Source: Hyphomonadaceae bacterium
GTDB taxonomy: Bacteria; Pseudomonadota; Alphaproteobacteria; Caulobacterales; Aquidulcibacteraceae
Length of the DNA: 64,000 nt
NCBI GenBank assembly: GCA_019636095.1
Contig: JAHBYF010000004.1
Location: 226,501 to 290,500, forward strand
Reading direction: 5' to 3'
The first letter of the stretch is position 1; each line of letters opens with the position of its first letter. Positions 34,128 through 43,571 of this stretch are shown here, piece by piece. The translations under genes were made by a program, and so were the position numbers. The notes beneath the pieces were generated by a model. The model made no database searches, was not told the DNA's origin, and worked only from the letters and a program-made list of their open reading frames with translations.

Positions 34128-34982
34128 TCAAGCGCCGCCCAAAGTCGTAGCGCGAATCCACCAATCACGATTTCGCGCGGCAAGTTCCCTCGCCATGGCA
34201 CGCGCATCATCACCCGTTTGGGTGAGCGCAAAGCAAGTTGCTCCGCTTCCAGATTGCGACGCGCAAACCGCGCGCGCATCTGCGCGCATCGCATCTAGCA
34301 ACACCACGAGGTCTGGCATCAAAGCAGCCGCAGGCGCCTCTAGGTCGTTTCCATCACTCTCGATAGCGGACACAGCGTCCGCCGCCTGCGTCCACACCGG
34401 CGCCAGACGCGCTGCGAACCCAGAACCGAGCCCAAGCTCGTCAAAGCGGCGATAGACAGCTGGCGTTGAAAGCGGCTGGCCTGGATTCGCCAAAACGGCG
34501 TAGAGGGCCGGCGCGCGCATCGGCGCCACCGCCTCGCCAGCGCCGGTGATCCAGGCGGGCCGCTTGTTTAGACACACGGGAACGTCGGACCCAAGCTTTG
34601 CGGCCATCCGAGCAAGGTCTCCCAACGAATGGCCAAGGCCCCATATCTCGTTCAGTGCGAGCAGCGTTGCGGCGGCGTCTGACGATCCGCCGCCAATTCC
34701 TGATGCTATGGGCAAGTTTTTCTCAAGCCGAATGGCTGCGCCCCGCGCCGGATCGAGCAATCGCGCCGCGCGCAGAACCAGATTGCTTTCGTCAGCCTCT
34801 AGCCCGGCGGCAAACTCACCCTCGATTGTGAGCGTCAGCGCGTCCGCCGCTTCAACTTCAATCCAATCGCCCACATCGGCGAACACCACTGCGCTCTGCA
34901 ACGGATGATAGCCATCGGCGCGCGGCCGCCCGACCTGCAGCGTCAGATTGATCTTCGCCGGAGCGAAGACGCGCACGCTCAT
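34128..34982 (-). CDS. ispE: 4-diphosphocytidyl-2-C-methyl-D-erythritol kinase (IspE)
   Basis: IspE phosphorylates CDP-methylerythritol in the MEP isoprenoid pathway. The 284-residue GHMP kinase shows APAKINLTLQVGRPRADGYHPL at the N-terminus (catalytic region), the ATP loop PIASGIGGGSSDAAATL and the C-terminal SGSGATCFAL. The ATG overlaps the stop of the upstream TPR gene (ATGA). Confidence 0.96.
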   Translation of the reverse strand: MSVRVFAPAKINLTLQVGRPRADGYHPLQSAVVFADVGDWIEVEAADALTLTIEGEFAAGLEADESNLVLRAARLLDPARGAAIRLEKNLPIASGIGGGSSDAAATLLALNEIWGLGHSLGDLARMAAKLGSDVPVCLNKRPAWITGAGEAVAPMRAPALYAVLANPGQPLSTPAVYRRFDELGLGSGFAARLAPVWTQAADAVSAIESDGNDLEAPAAALMPDLVVLLDAMRADARAVCASQSGSGATCFALTQTGDDARAMARELAARNRDWWIRATTLGGA

Positions 34983-36631
34983 CGGTTCACGGTCCTCGGC
35001 GCCGCCGCTGCCGGCAAGCCGTTTTGCAGCTTCGTCTGGATCGGCTCTGGATCATCCGGATTGAGCGTCAGGGCGCGTTGCCATTGGAAGCGCGCTTCGA
35101 TGCGTCGATTGAGACGCCAATATACATCGCCCAAATGATCGTTCAGCGTCGCGTCCGCGGGCTCAAGCCGCACGGCCGTCTCAAGCCAATCAACTGCTTG
35201 CGAATAATCACCGAGGCGGAAATAGGCCCAGCCCAAACTATCAATGATCGCGCCCGACATCGGTCGGATCTCCGCCGCGCGGCGGATCATGGCGAGTCCT
35301 TCCTGCAGGTGCTCGCCGCGATCGACCCAGCTGTAGCCGAGATAATTTAGCACGTCGGGCTGATCGGGCGAGAGTTCGAGTGCGCGCTGAAAATCGGCCT
35401 CAGCCTCCGACCAACGGCCTAAGCGCTCCCGCGCGGCGCCGCGCGAGAAATACGAACGCCAATCATTCGGCTGCGTCGCGATCAGCTCGCTGTAGATCGG
35501 CTCAGCCTCAGCGAATTGGCCTGCATTCCGGTACATGTCGGCCAACGACCGTCGCGCCCGCGGATTGCCGGTCTCCGCCACCGCATGTGCGAGCGCAATG
35601 CCGCCTTCCTTGTCACCGCTATCGTACACCATCCAAGCTTCAAGCGTGCGCGCACTCTCAGCGTATGGTGAGGATGAGTTCAGCTCGTGCAGCATGCGAC
35701 GCGCGATATCAATGTGCCCGAGTTCCGATTGCTGCTGGGCCAACGCGAGACGAGCGCCATCGAAGGTCGGATCGAGCATTAGCGCCAATGTCAGCGCCGC
35801 GAGGCTGCTGGCGCCATCGTGTTCCTGACGAAAGATCGCACTCATCCCATAGACCGCCGCCGCAGCGCCGCGCGCAGGCGTGAGGCGCTCTAAGGATGGG
35901 GCTTGGCCCATCTCAATTTGCGCGCGCATCGCAGCAAGCGCGGGATTGTCTCTATTGTTCTCCGTTCCGAGCAACGCCAAAGCTTGATCGCGCGCGCCGG
36001 TTCGCATCAGCAAATCCGCGTGACGCGCCACACCGCTCGGCAACCACAATCCGCCATGCGCCGCTACATCATACGCCGCCAACGCTTCCGCCTGTTGCCC
36101 TGAATAGTCGAGAACCATCGCCTGCTGGTAGGCAAAGAGACCACCATACGGCCGGACCGAAGCGAGCGGCGCTAGATCAGCGGCGATATCGCCGCTATGG
36201 CCCTGCCCAGCGTGCGCCCAATTGGCGACCATGCGCGCAAGCAATTCCTCTGCCGCCGTGCCCTGAACGCGATCTAGCTCCGTATTCGCTTGAGCGTAAC
36301 GCTGCGCCACCAGCGCGTCCGCTCCGCGCACGATGTAGGCGTAGGCCGGCGCATCGGTCCGGCTGGCCATTCTCGCTGCCCGTTGCGCGCGCTCGACGTC
36401 GCCGCCTGCGAGCGACGCCAACAAGGCGCCTTCGACGAGGTTTTGATCGCCGGGATTACGTGAAAGCGCCGCAAAATAGCGATCTGCCGCAGCGGCGTGA
36501 TCTGCACGCGCGTTGGCGACGCGGCCGATCAGAAAGTCCGCATAGGCGCGGGAGTCCTGCGCTGGCGCTCCCGGCGCAGTTGCGCATGCGGCAAGACTCA
36601 ATCCCGCCGCTAACGCCGCGAGACGACGCAT
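34979..36631 (-). CDS. TPR-repeat outer-membrane-type lipoprotein
   Basis: A 550-residue protein with a lipoprotein signal peptide (MRRLAALAAGLSLAACATA, lipobox LAAC at about residue 16) and a TPR array over most of the chain. The last 100 residues contain well-formed repeats (RGAARERLGRWSEAEADFQR, IIDSLGWAYFRLGDYSQAV, NDHLGDVYWRLNRRIEARF). It is adjacent to a second TPR protein with the same C-terminal pattern: its ATG follows that gene's TAG with no gap. It overlaps ispE by 4 bp. The role is unknown; a scaffold at the outer membrane is inferred. Confidence 0.87.
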   Translation of the reverse strand: MRRLAALAAGLSLAACATAPGAPAQDSRAYADFLIGRVANARADHAAAADRYFAALSRNPGDQNLVEGALLASLAGGDVERAQRAARMASRTDAPAYAYIVRGADALVAQRYAQANTELDRVQGTAAEELLARMVANWAHAGQGHSGDIAADLAPLASVRPYGGLFAYQQAMVLDYSGQQAEALAAYDVAAHGGLWLPSGVARHADLLMRTGARDQALALLGTENNRDNPALAAMRAQIEMGQAPSLERLTPARGAAAAVYGMSAIFRQEHDGASSLAALTLALMLDPTFDGARLALAQQQSELGHIDIARRMLHELNSSSPYAESARTLEAWMVYDSGDKEGGIALAHAVAETGNPRARRSLADMYRNAGQFAEAEPIYSELIATQPNDWRSYFSRGAARERLGRWSEAEADFQRALELSPDQPDVLNYLGYSWVDRGEHLQEGLAMIRRAAEIRPMSGAIIDSLGWAYFRLGDYSQAVDWLETAVRLEPADATLNDHLGDVYWRLNRRIEARFQWQRALTLNPDDPEPIQTKLQNGLPAAAAPRTVNR

Positions 36632-38551
36632 CTAGAGTTCGTCCCGCTGCGCTGGACCATCCGGCAGCGAAACCCGCGGCAGATCTTGCTGGCGCGGCGC
36701 CGACGTTGTGAGTCCGCGCGAAATTTTCAGCTGAATATCGCGCCGACGAATGGCGTCTGGGCGTGCATCAAGCGCGCGCCGCCACGTCGCCCGTGCGTCG
36801 TCGCGCCGATTCAGCCGCCAGTAGATATCGCCGAGGTGATCCAGGATTTCCGCGTTCGGATCGTTGGCGGAGAGATCGTTTGCGCGTTCAACCAAGGCGC
36901 GCGCTTGATCAAAGTGGCCATAGAGATAGTAGGCCCAGCCCAGACTATCGATGACGGCGTAATCCATTTGGCCGTAGTTGAATCCCCGCCACAACAAGCG
37001 GTAGCCCTCTTCCAGGCCTTGTGGACGCTGGATGAGCGCATAGCCAAGCGCATTGAGGCGCAACACAGAGTCCGGCTGCTCAGCGAAGAGTGAGCGCGCC
37101 ATCGCAATGCCGTCGTTCCACGCAGCGGGATCATCCATCAGGATCGTGACGTAGAGCAGGCGCGTATCAACGCTTGGGTCCGCTTCGTAAGCTGCGCGCA
37201 TATCGGCGGTCGCCGCCGCGAGGTTACCGGAGAACCTGTGCGCATAGGCGCGCCAACCGAGGACGTCCGCGCGGTCCTTGCCGTTCTGAGTCAGCGTCAA
37301 CGCACGATCGAAAGCGGGAATAGCGCGATCAGGATGACCGATGCGGCGATAGACGTCGCCGACCGAAGCGATAATCGACCACCGATCGCCAGCGATCGCC
37401 AACGCCCGATCCGCCGCGGCAGCCGCTGCTGCATCGTTTCCGCGTTCAATTTGAATGGAAGCACGAACGATCTCCGCGTCCGGCGCGTAGGGGCTCGTCG
37501 ACGGAATCTGATCGATGATGCGTTGCGCACCGTCGGCGCCGCCGGCGTCCAACGTCTGTTGCGCCGCATAAATCCGCCAGTCGTCTGAATCTGTCGCGAG
37601 CAAGGTACCGATCTGCAGCAGCGTGCTGCCAGACGTCGAGGCGAAGCCTTGCGACGGCTCACGCTGTGCGACCATCGCCTGAAGCGTCTCGGCTTGGGTC
37701 AGAAATTCAGAAAGGAACAGCATCCACCGCCCGGCGGCGCTAACGGCGGTCAGCGGTTGTTCGAAAGGCGGTTGCCCGGCATTGAGGCGCGCCAAATTGG
37801 CGCTCACAGCGACCGAGCGCGGCTCATAACCCAGCACAATATTGTAATAGCGGCGCGCTTCTTCCGTGCGCCCGAGGCGGTGTGAAACCAAGGCGGCACG
37901 ATAAGCTGCATGGCTGTTGCGCGACGCGCTGAGCACGCGATCGAAGTCTTCGCTCGTCCGCGGTTCGCCGTCGCCCGGAGGCGTCGTATCCATCCGCTCG
38001 ATCATGAGCGCATAGACCGCCGCCGCTTCCGGCAATCGGCCAGCTGACTCAAACAAGAGCGCGCGCGCCACTTCAGGCAGCGGCTGAGGAAGATTGTCCC
38101 CGCCAGAGTCGACCCGCTCCACCGCCCGATCAACGTTGCCTTCGTCGGCAATCAGGAACGGCTCAAGCATGTCGGAGAACGCGCCGTTCAAACCGCCGGG
38201 AGCGTTGCGGAGCACGTTGCGAGCATCGTCATAACGGCCAGCAGCCAGATCGTCGGCGAAGGCGGCTGCGAACCAGAGGCCATCCCGCTCATTGCGCAAC
38301 ACCGCGCGATGACCCTCGCGCGCCAGATAGTCGACATCCGCTTCAAGCAGTGCGGCGTCGGCTGACTCATAGGTCCGGTTGGCGGCCGCGTTCGGCGGCG
38401 CTGTTGTGCGCAGCGCTGCGACCGGCGTCACCCCGGCTTGTTCACTGCCGCTCTGTTGAGCGGCAGGCTCACGCTTGACCTCCTGCGCCCAGGACGCGTC
38501 CGCCGTAATTGCAGCAACTGCAGCACTCGCCGCCAATATGGCCCAACGCAT
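36632..38551 (-). CDS. Large secreted TPR-repeat protein
   Basis: A 639-residue protein with a signal peptide (MRWAILAASAAVAAITADASWAQ) and a TPR-type superhelix. The C-terminal repeats (AVIDSLGWAYYLYGHFDQA and DHLGDIYWRLNRRDDARAT) match those of the next gene, so the two are paralogues. The start is ATG 38551 (AAAGGGACG upstream); the longer frame from 38638 has no homology. It lies 38 bp downstream of ETF-ubiquinone oxidoreductase in the same direction. Function unknown. Confidence 0.85.
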   Translation of the reverse strand: MRWAILAASAAVAAITADASWAQEVKREPAAQQSGSEQAGVTPVAALRTTAPPNAAANRTYESADAALLEADVDYLAREGHRAVLRNERDGLWFAAAFADDLAAGRYDDARNVLRNAPGGLNGAFSDMLEPFLIADEGNVDRAVERVDSGGDNLPQPLPEVARALLFESAGRLPEAAAVYALMIERMDTTPPGDGEPRTSEDFDRVLSASRNSHAAYRAALVSHRLGRTEEARRYYNIVLGYEPRSVAVSANLARLNAGQPPFEQPLTAVSAAGRWMLFLSEFLTQAETLQAMVAQREPSQGFASTSGSTLLQIGTLLATDSDDWRIYAAQQTLDAGGADGAQRIIDQIPSTSPYAPDAEIVRASIQIERGNDAAAAAAADRALAIAGDRWSIIASVGDVYRRIGHPDRAIPAFDRALTLTQNGKDRADVLGWRAYAHRFSGNLAAATADMRAAYEADPSVDTRLLYVTILMDDPAAWNDGIAMARSLFAEQPDSVLRLNALGYALIQRPQGLEEGYRLLWRGFNYGQMDYAVIDSLGWAYYLYGHFDQARALVERANDLSANDPNAEILDHLGDIYWRLNRRDDARATWRRALDARPDAIRRRDIQLKISRGLTTSAPRQQDLPRVSLPDGPAQRDEL

Positions 38552-38589
38552 TCTTTTCGTCCCTTTCTCCCGCGTCCGCAGGATGCAGC

Positions 38590-40266
38590 TCACATGTTGG
38601 CGTAGTTCGGCCCGCCGCCACCTTCGGGCGTCACCCAATTTATATTCTGGCTCGGGTCTTTGATATCGCAGGTTTTACAGTGAACGCAGTTTTGAGCGTT
38701 AATCTGGAACCGCGGGTTACTCCCTGCCTCATCGTAGAGCACTTCATACACGCCAGCCGGGCAATATCGTGTCGCCGGCTCGGCGTATTCAGGGAGATTC
38801 ACCCGGATCGGAATGGTCGGGTCTTTCAGCGTCAGGTGCGAGGGCTGATCTTCCTCATGATTGGTGTTCGACAAATAGACCGAACTCGGCTTGTCGAACG
38901 TGAGCACGCCATCCGGTCTTGGATACGCGATCGGCTTGAAGTTTTTGGCTTTGCCGGTCGAGGCGGCGTCGGTCTTGCCGTGCTTCAACGTGCCGAAGAA
39001 CGAAAAACCACCCAGCAGCGTCGTCGTCCACATGTCCATCATGCCGACAACGCCGCCCCAGAACGTACCGAAGCGCGTGAGCATCGGCTTGGCGTTGCGC
39101 ACGCCGAACAGATCCTTGCGGATCGAGCTCGCGCGATAACTTTCATCGTAACTTTCAAGCGTGTCGCGCTGGCGGCCGTTAGCGAGCGCGTCGAATGCCG
39201 CTTCCGCCGCCAACATGCCGGACTTCATCGCATTGTGGCTGCCCTTGATGCGCGGCACGTTCACAAAGCCCGCTGAGCATCCGATCAGCGCGCCGCCTGG
39301 GAACGACAGACGCGGCACCGATTGAAAACCGCCTTCGGTGATCGCGCGCGCGCCATAGGCGAGCCGCTTGCCGCCCTCGATATGCTGACGAATTTCAGGA
39401 TGCAGCTTGTGCTGCTGAAACACGTCAAACGGCGAGATGTATGGGTTCTTGTAATTCAGGTGAACAACGTAGCCGACGTATACTTGGCGATCGCCGAAAT
39501 GATACATGAACGAGCCGCCGCCAGTATCATCGGCAAGCGGCCAGCCAACCGTGTGCAAAACCAGGCCAGGCTTGTGCTGCTCCTTCGGCACTTCCCACAA
39601 TTCTTTGATGCCGATGCCGAACTTCTGCGGCTGCGATTTTTCCGCGAGACCGTATTTCGTCAACAGCACTTTCGCCAGAGACCCGCGTACGCCTTCCGCT
39701 ATGAGCACGTACTTGCCGTGCAATTCCATGCCGGGCTGATAATCCGGCTTTTTGTGGCCATCCTTGGCAATGCCGAACACGCCCGCGACGACGCCCTTCA
39801 GCGCGCCAGCTTCATCGAACACCGGCTCCGAAGCGGCCATGCCGGGATAAACCTCAACGCCAAGCTCCTCGGCTTGCGCGCCCAGCCACTTCGTCACGTT
39901 CGAGAGCGAGACGATGTAGTTGCCATGATTGCTGAACAGTGGCGGCATCAGGAACATCGGCAGCGACGCAGCGCCTGCCGGTCCCAATATCTTGAACTGA
40001 TCGTCGGTTACCGGCGTCTCGATCGGCGCGCCCTTCTCCTTCCAGTCCGGAATGAGTTCATTGAGCGCGCAGGGATCAATCACCGCGCCAGACAGGACGT
40101 GCGCGCCGACCTCAGCGCCCTTCTCCAACACCGCGACACTGACTTCGCTGCCAGCCGCAGCCGCGAGTTGCTTCAGCCGTATCGCAGCGGAAAGGCCAGC
40201 AGGTCCCGCGCCAACGATGACGACATCGTATTCCATCGCTTCGCGCTCTGGGGCTTCTTCGGCCAT
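38590..40266 (-). CDS. Electron transfer flavoprotein-ubiquinone oxidoreductase
   Basis: A 558-residue flavoprotein that passes electrons from ETF to the ubiquinone pool, linking fatty-acid and amino-acid oxidation to respiration. It shows the FAD loop VVIVGAGPAGLSAAIRL, KGAEVGAHVLSG, a central FAD-binding stretch with GCSAGFVNVPRIKGSHNAM, and a C-terminal ferredoxin-type [4Fe-4S] site NCVHCKTCDIKDP with an upstream RYCPAGVYE. ATG 40266 was chosen over ATG 40272 because GAAGGG is 7 bases before it and touches the other. Confidence 0.96.
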   Translation of the reverse strand: MAEEAPEREAMEYDVVIVGAGPAGLSAAIRLKQLAAAAGSEVSVAVLEKGAEVGAHVLSGAVIDPCALNELIPDWKEKGAPIETPVTDDQFKILGPAGAASLPMFLMPPLFSNHGNYIVSLSNVTKWLGAQAEELGVEVYPGMAASEPVFDEAGALKGVVAGVFGIAKDGHKKPDYQPGMELHGKYVLIAEGVRGSLAKVLLTKYGLAEKSQPQKFGIGIKELWEVPKEQHKPGLVLHTVGWPLADDTGGGSFMYHFGDRQVYVGYVVHLNYKNPYISPFDVFQQHKLHPEIRQHIEGGKRLAYGARAITEGGFQSVPRLSFPGGALIGCSAGFVNVPRIKGSHNAMKSGMLAAEAAFDALANGRQRDTLESYDESYRASSIRKDLFGVRNAKPMLTRFGTFWGGVVGMMDMWTTTLLGGFSFFGTLKHGKTDAASTGKAKNFKPIAYPRPDGVLTFDKPSSVYLSNTNHEEDQPSHLTLKDPTIPIRVNLPEYAEPATRYCPAGVYEVLYDEAGSNPRFQINAQNCVHCKTCDIKDPSQNINWVTPEGGGGPNYANM

Positions 40267-40379
40267 TTCCATCCCTTCACCTTTGTCCCTACCCCTACCG
40301 CTTATCAAAGCGGATGCGATGAGGCGCAAGCTGCCGGGGTCGCTTTGGTGATTCGGCCGAGTCGTTCAATAACGGAGCC

Positions 40380-41225
40380 ATGGAGAACGCCCCCACGCAG
40401 GATGCCGCACGCGCGCTGCTCGCCTTCTGGCGCGCCGCTGGCGTGGACATGGACGACGCCGAGGCGATCTTCAGCGCAAAAGCTGCTCCAGCGCCGCGCG
40501 CCGCCGCACAGAACGCGCCGGCGCGCGAGCCATTTCAAATTCAACCGCCCGCTCCAAGGCCCAAGCCCAAGGCCAAACTCCAGCCTGCCGACGACGCCGT
40601 AAACACCGCAAAGGCCCTTGCCGCCGGCGCAACAACCATCGCCGCACTCCGCGCCGCTGTGGATAACTTCAACGGATGCGCGCTCAAGGCAACGGCGCGG
40701 AATACCGTTTTTTCGGACGGTGTCGACGGTGCGCCGGTTTTGATTTTGGGTGAAGCGCCCGGCAAGGACGAGGACGAGCGCGGCAAGCCCTTCGTCGGCC
40801 GTTCGGGACAGATGCTCGACAAGATGCTGGCCGCAATCGGGCTGGACCGCCAATCTAGTGTATTGATTTCAAACACAATCTACTGGCGTCCACCGGGCAA
40901 CCGCGACCCCACCGACGGCGAGACGCTGTCCTGCCTGCCCTTCGTGGAGCGCCTGATCGAACTCTCTCAGCCAAAGCTGCTCATCCTCACCGGCAAAGCC
41001 GCAGCCCAAACCGTGCTGAAGCGGGAGGATGGGGTCATGAGGCTGCGGGGCCGGAAGCTCCAATACACGCGTGAGGGGATAACGGCGCCTGTCAACGCCA
41101 TGGTCATGCTTCATCCCGCATATCTCCTGCGTCAGCCGCAACAAAAGCGGCTGGCGTGGGCGGATTTGCTGCTCGCCGAAGCTTGGCTCGAAGAGCTGGG
41201 CGTAGCGCGGAAAGCTCATCCCTAA
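40380..41225 (+). CDS. Family-4-type uracil-DNA glycosylase
   Basis: A 281-residue uracil-DNA glycosylase that removes uracil from DNA. Motif 1 is GEAPGKDEDERGKPFVG and the leucine-loop motif is HPAYLLRQP; NTIYWRPPGNRDP and SCLPFVERLIELSQP match the family core. The region of the Fe-S cysteines is unusual: GCALKATARNTVF has one Cys where two (CxxC) are expected, and YWRPPGNR has Trp where many family members have Cys, so the cluster may be absent (see findings). An Ala/Pro-rich N-terminal region of about 90 residues precedes the domain. ATG 40380 follows GGAG. Confidence 0.9.
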   Translation: MENAPTQDAARALLAFWRAAGVDMDDAEAIFSAKAAPAPRAAAQNAPAREPFQIQPPAPRPKPKAKLQPADDAVNTAKALAAGATTIAALRAAVDNFNGCALKATARNTVFSDGVDGAPVLILGEAPGKDEDERGKPFVGRSGQMLDKMLAAIGLDRQSSVLISNTIYWRPPGNRDPTDGETLSCLPFVERLIELSQPKLLILTGKAAAQTVLKREDGVMRLRGRKLQYTREGITAPVNAMVMLHPAYLLRQPQQKRLAWADLLLAEAWLEELGVARKAHP

Positions 41226-41247
41226 TCAGTTCTGAACACGAGCTCCG

Positions 41248-42831
41248 ATGACGTCGTTTAACTACGCCCTCGCCGCTTTCTCCCTCGCCGCCGTCGTTGC
41301 CCCGGCGGCTCAAGCCGAGCCGCGCATCATCGTTCTGAGCGAGCAAGACGAAGCCGCCTACCGCGACGCTTTTGAGGCCATCGACGCGGGCAACTGGCGC
41401 GCCGTCAGCACTGCTCTCTCACGATCCGACGATGATGTGCTCGACGGCGCCGTTCGTGGGCGCATGCTGCTTTCACGTTCATATCGCGCCAGCTGGCACG
41501 ATTACACGAGCTGGCTCAACCGCTACGGCGACTATGGCATGGCGCCTGCCGTCTATGATCGCGCCATGGATTCGCGTTCGCGCCGCGCGCGCCGCAACGG
41601 CACGCATGCGCCGGCCCCGATCGCGGGACGCGGCAGACGGCTCCCGGGGACGCCCCCGCCCGTTGCCGGCGACAGCGCCGCCGCGCGGGTCGCCATTGAA
41701 CGCATTCATCAACGGATTGGCGACGGCGATTTTGAGGGCGCGCGCACGCTTGCCTACGCGCAACTCGACGGGCCGCGCAGCGGCCAGGCGCAATGGCAAC
41801 TCGGCCTCATCGCATATCGCATGCACGATTACGCCGAAGCCGTGCGTCAGTTTGAAGCTTCGGCGCAGTGGCCCAATCACGGCGGCTGGGCGAGTGCTGG
41901 CGTCCATTACTGGGCGGCGCGCTCGCGTCTGGCGGCCGGCGAAACCCGCGGCGTCGTGCAACATCTCGAAGCTGCGGCGGCGCTCCCATGGACGTTCTAT
42001 GGCCAGCTTGCCGAAGCGCAGCTTGGCCGCGAAAGCTCGCTGGAATTCGACGCTCCTGAAATCACCGACGAAACCATCACGCGCTTCATCGAGCGTTATC
42101 CTGCCGCGCGTCGCGCAGCGGCGCTTGCCCAGCTTGGCCGCCTCTCGGAGGTCGAATCCGAGTTGCGCCGCCTGCATGCCGACCTTGATCCGTCAGATGA
42201 TCGCGCTTTCCTCGCGCTCGCCATCGCGCTGCAAGCGCCAGCTGCGCAACTGCGCGCGGCTGAATATGGCGGTCGCGATACCGCCGCAGGCTTTTGCCCA
42301 ACAACGTCATTCGAGCCGGAGAATGGCTTCTCTCTCGATCGGGCGCTGCTCTACGCAATCGTGCGTCAAGAGAGCTATTACAACCCCAAAGCCGTCAGCG
42401 TCTCTAACGCCCGCGGCCTGATGCAGCTCTTGCCCTCAACCGCGCGCGATATGGATCGCAGCCACAATTATCGCCGCGCGCCGGCGCCGCTGTTTGAGCC
42501 CGGCCTCAACATGCGCCTCGGGCAAGATTACCTGCAGTGGCTGATGACCGAATTTCACAGTGACGGGGATCTCGGCCGCGTCTTCGCCGCCTACAACGGC
42601 GGCCCCGGCTGGCTTTCGCGCTGGCTCGCAACGCAACCGGCGGACCTCGATCCGCTGCTTGTGCTTGAAATGCTGCCGCGCGCCGAAAGCCGCGACTACG
42701 CCGAGCGTTCGCTCTCGCATCTGACGCTCTGCCGCAAACGCTACGGCCAGCCGACGCCGGAAATGGATCGTCTAGCAGCAGGCGGTCCGGCGCTTTACAC
42801 CCCGCTGGATGGCCGCACCGCGCAGCGCTAA
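41248..42831 (+). CDS. Soluble lytic murein transglycosylase (SLT family)
   Basis: A 527-residue periplasmic enzyme that cleaves peptidoglycan to 1,6-anhydro products. It has a signal peptide (ending VAPAAQAE at about residue 25), an alpha-helical superhelix of about 350 residues with repeats similar to TPR, and a C-terminal SLT domain: catalytic Glu in AIVRQESYYNPKAVS, then ARGLMQLLPSTARDM and FAAYNGGPGWLSRW. The overall layout matches Slt70-like enzymes. It starts 22 bp after the glycosylase stop in the same direction. Confidence 0.95.
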   Translation: MTSFNYALAAFSLAAVVAPAAQAEPRIIVLSEQDEAAYRDAFEAIDAGNWRAVSTALSRSDDDVLDGAVRGRMLLSRSYRASWHDYTSWLNRYGDYGMAPAVYDRAMDSRSRRARRNGTHAPAPIAGRGRRLPGTPPPVAGDSAAARVAIERIHQRIGDGDFEGARTLAYAQLDGPRSGQAQWQLGLIAYRMHDYAEAVRQFEASAQWPNHGGWASAGVHYWAARSRLAAGETRGVVQHLEAAAALPWTFYGQLAEAQLGRESSLEFDAPEITDETITRFIERYPAARRAAALAQLGRLSEVESELRRLHADLDPSDDRAFLALAIALQAPAAQLRAAEYGGRDTAAGFCPTTSFEPENGFSLDRALLYAIVRQESYYNPKAVSVSNARGLMQLLPSTARDMDRSHNYRRAPAPLFEPGLNMRLGQDYLQWLMTEFHSDGDLGRVFAAYNGGPGWLSRWLATQPADLDPLLVLEMLPRAESRDYAERSLSHLTLCRKRYGQPTPEMDRLAAGGPALYTPLDGRTAQR

Positions 42832-43497
42832 TCAGCGTTTCGCCAACTCGACAGGATCGGCGCCCAGAAAATAGCGCGCCATCATGCCGACGCTCGCAGC
42901 CGCGTTCGGCGCGTAGCGATATTTGTCGGCGCTCGTAAATGCCTCTGTCTCAAGAAACACCAATCGCTTGGCGCCGATCCGGCGCGCCAAATCGATGTCT
43001 TCGTGCGTCACATCGCGATAACCATTTAAGCCATCGTAGAGAAATCGCGAGATCAACAGACCTTGATCGCCATGCGGCATCTTCATCACATTGGCCCGCA
43101 AGCGCGCCCAAAATAGTCTGCCCTTCGCGGAGTGATCGTCGAACGCGAGTTTGAACACCGCCGCCCGTTTGCGCGCTTCGTTGAACCGCAAGAAGAGCGA
43201 CACCTCTTCCGGCCAACCACGCGCAAGCGATGTCTGCGGATGAAGGATCAGCAGCCACTTGCCCTTCGCGTGCGCGACGCCGTTAAGCAATTGCTTGGCG
43301 CGGCCAGGCTTGCCCGAAACCAACACGCATCCTGCAGCGTCGGCAATCTCCAAAGTCTCATCGCGCGAACCGCCATCGCTCACGATGACTTCCCGGATGA
43401 GCCCCTCTTGCGTGCCATCAACCAACGGCGCCAGCGCGCGTGGCAAATGCCGTGCGCTATCAAGCGTGGGAATGATTACTGAGACCGGAGCCGCCAT
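42832..43497 (-). CDS. Family 2 glycosyltransferase
   Basis: A 221-residue GT-A glycosyltransferase. MAAPVSVIIPTLDSARHLP and VIVSDGGSRDETLEIA are the family-2 N-terminal signature, and KGKWLLILHPQTSLARGW carries the HP replacement of the usual DxD sugar-binding motif. It ends with ADKYRYAPNAAASVGMMAR. This resembles the small GT2 proteins linked with radical-SAM/seleno-domain systems (TIGR04283 type), but no partner is visible. The start ATG 43497 is preferred over the upstream TTG at 43539. It converges on the transglycosylase with no gap. Confidence 0.83.
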   Translation of the reverse strand: MAAPVSVIIPTLDSARHLPRALAPLVDGTQEGLIREVIVSDGGSRDETLEIADAAGCVLVSGKPGRAKQLLNGVAHAKGKWLLILHPQTSLARGWPEEVSLFLRFNEARKRAAVFKLAFDDHSAKGRLFWARLRANVMKMPHGDQGLLISRFLYDGLNGYRDVTHEDIDLARRIGAKRLVFLETEAFTSADKYRYAPNAAASVGMMARYFLGADPVELAKR

Positions 43498-43571
43498 GCG
43501 TACAATGACGCCGACAGGAACAACGCTTGTAAAGTGCAAACAACGCTGACGCGCCTTGTTGTGCGCTAACC

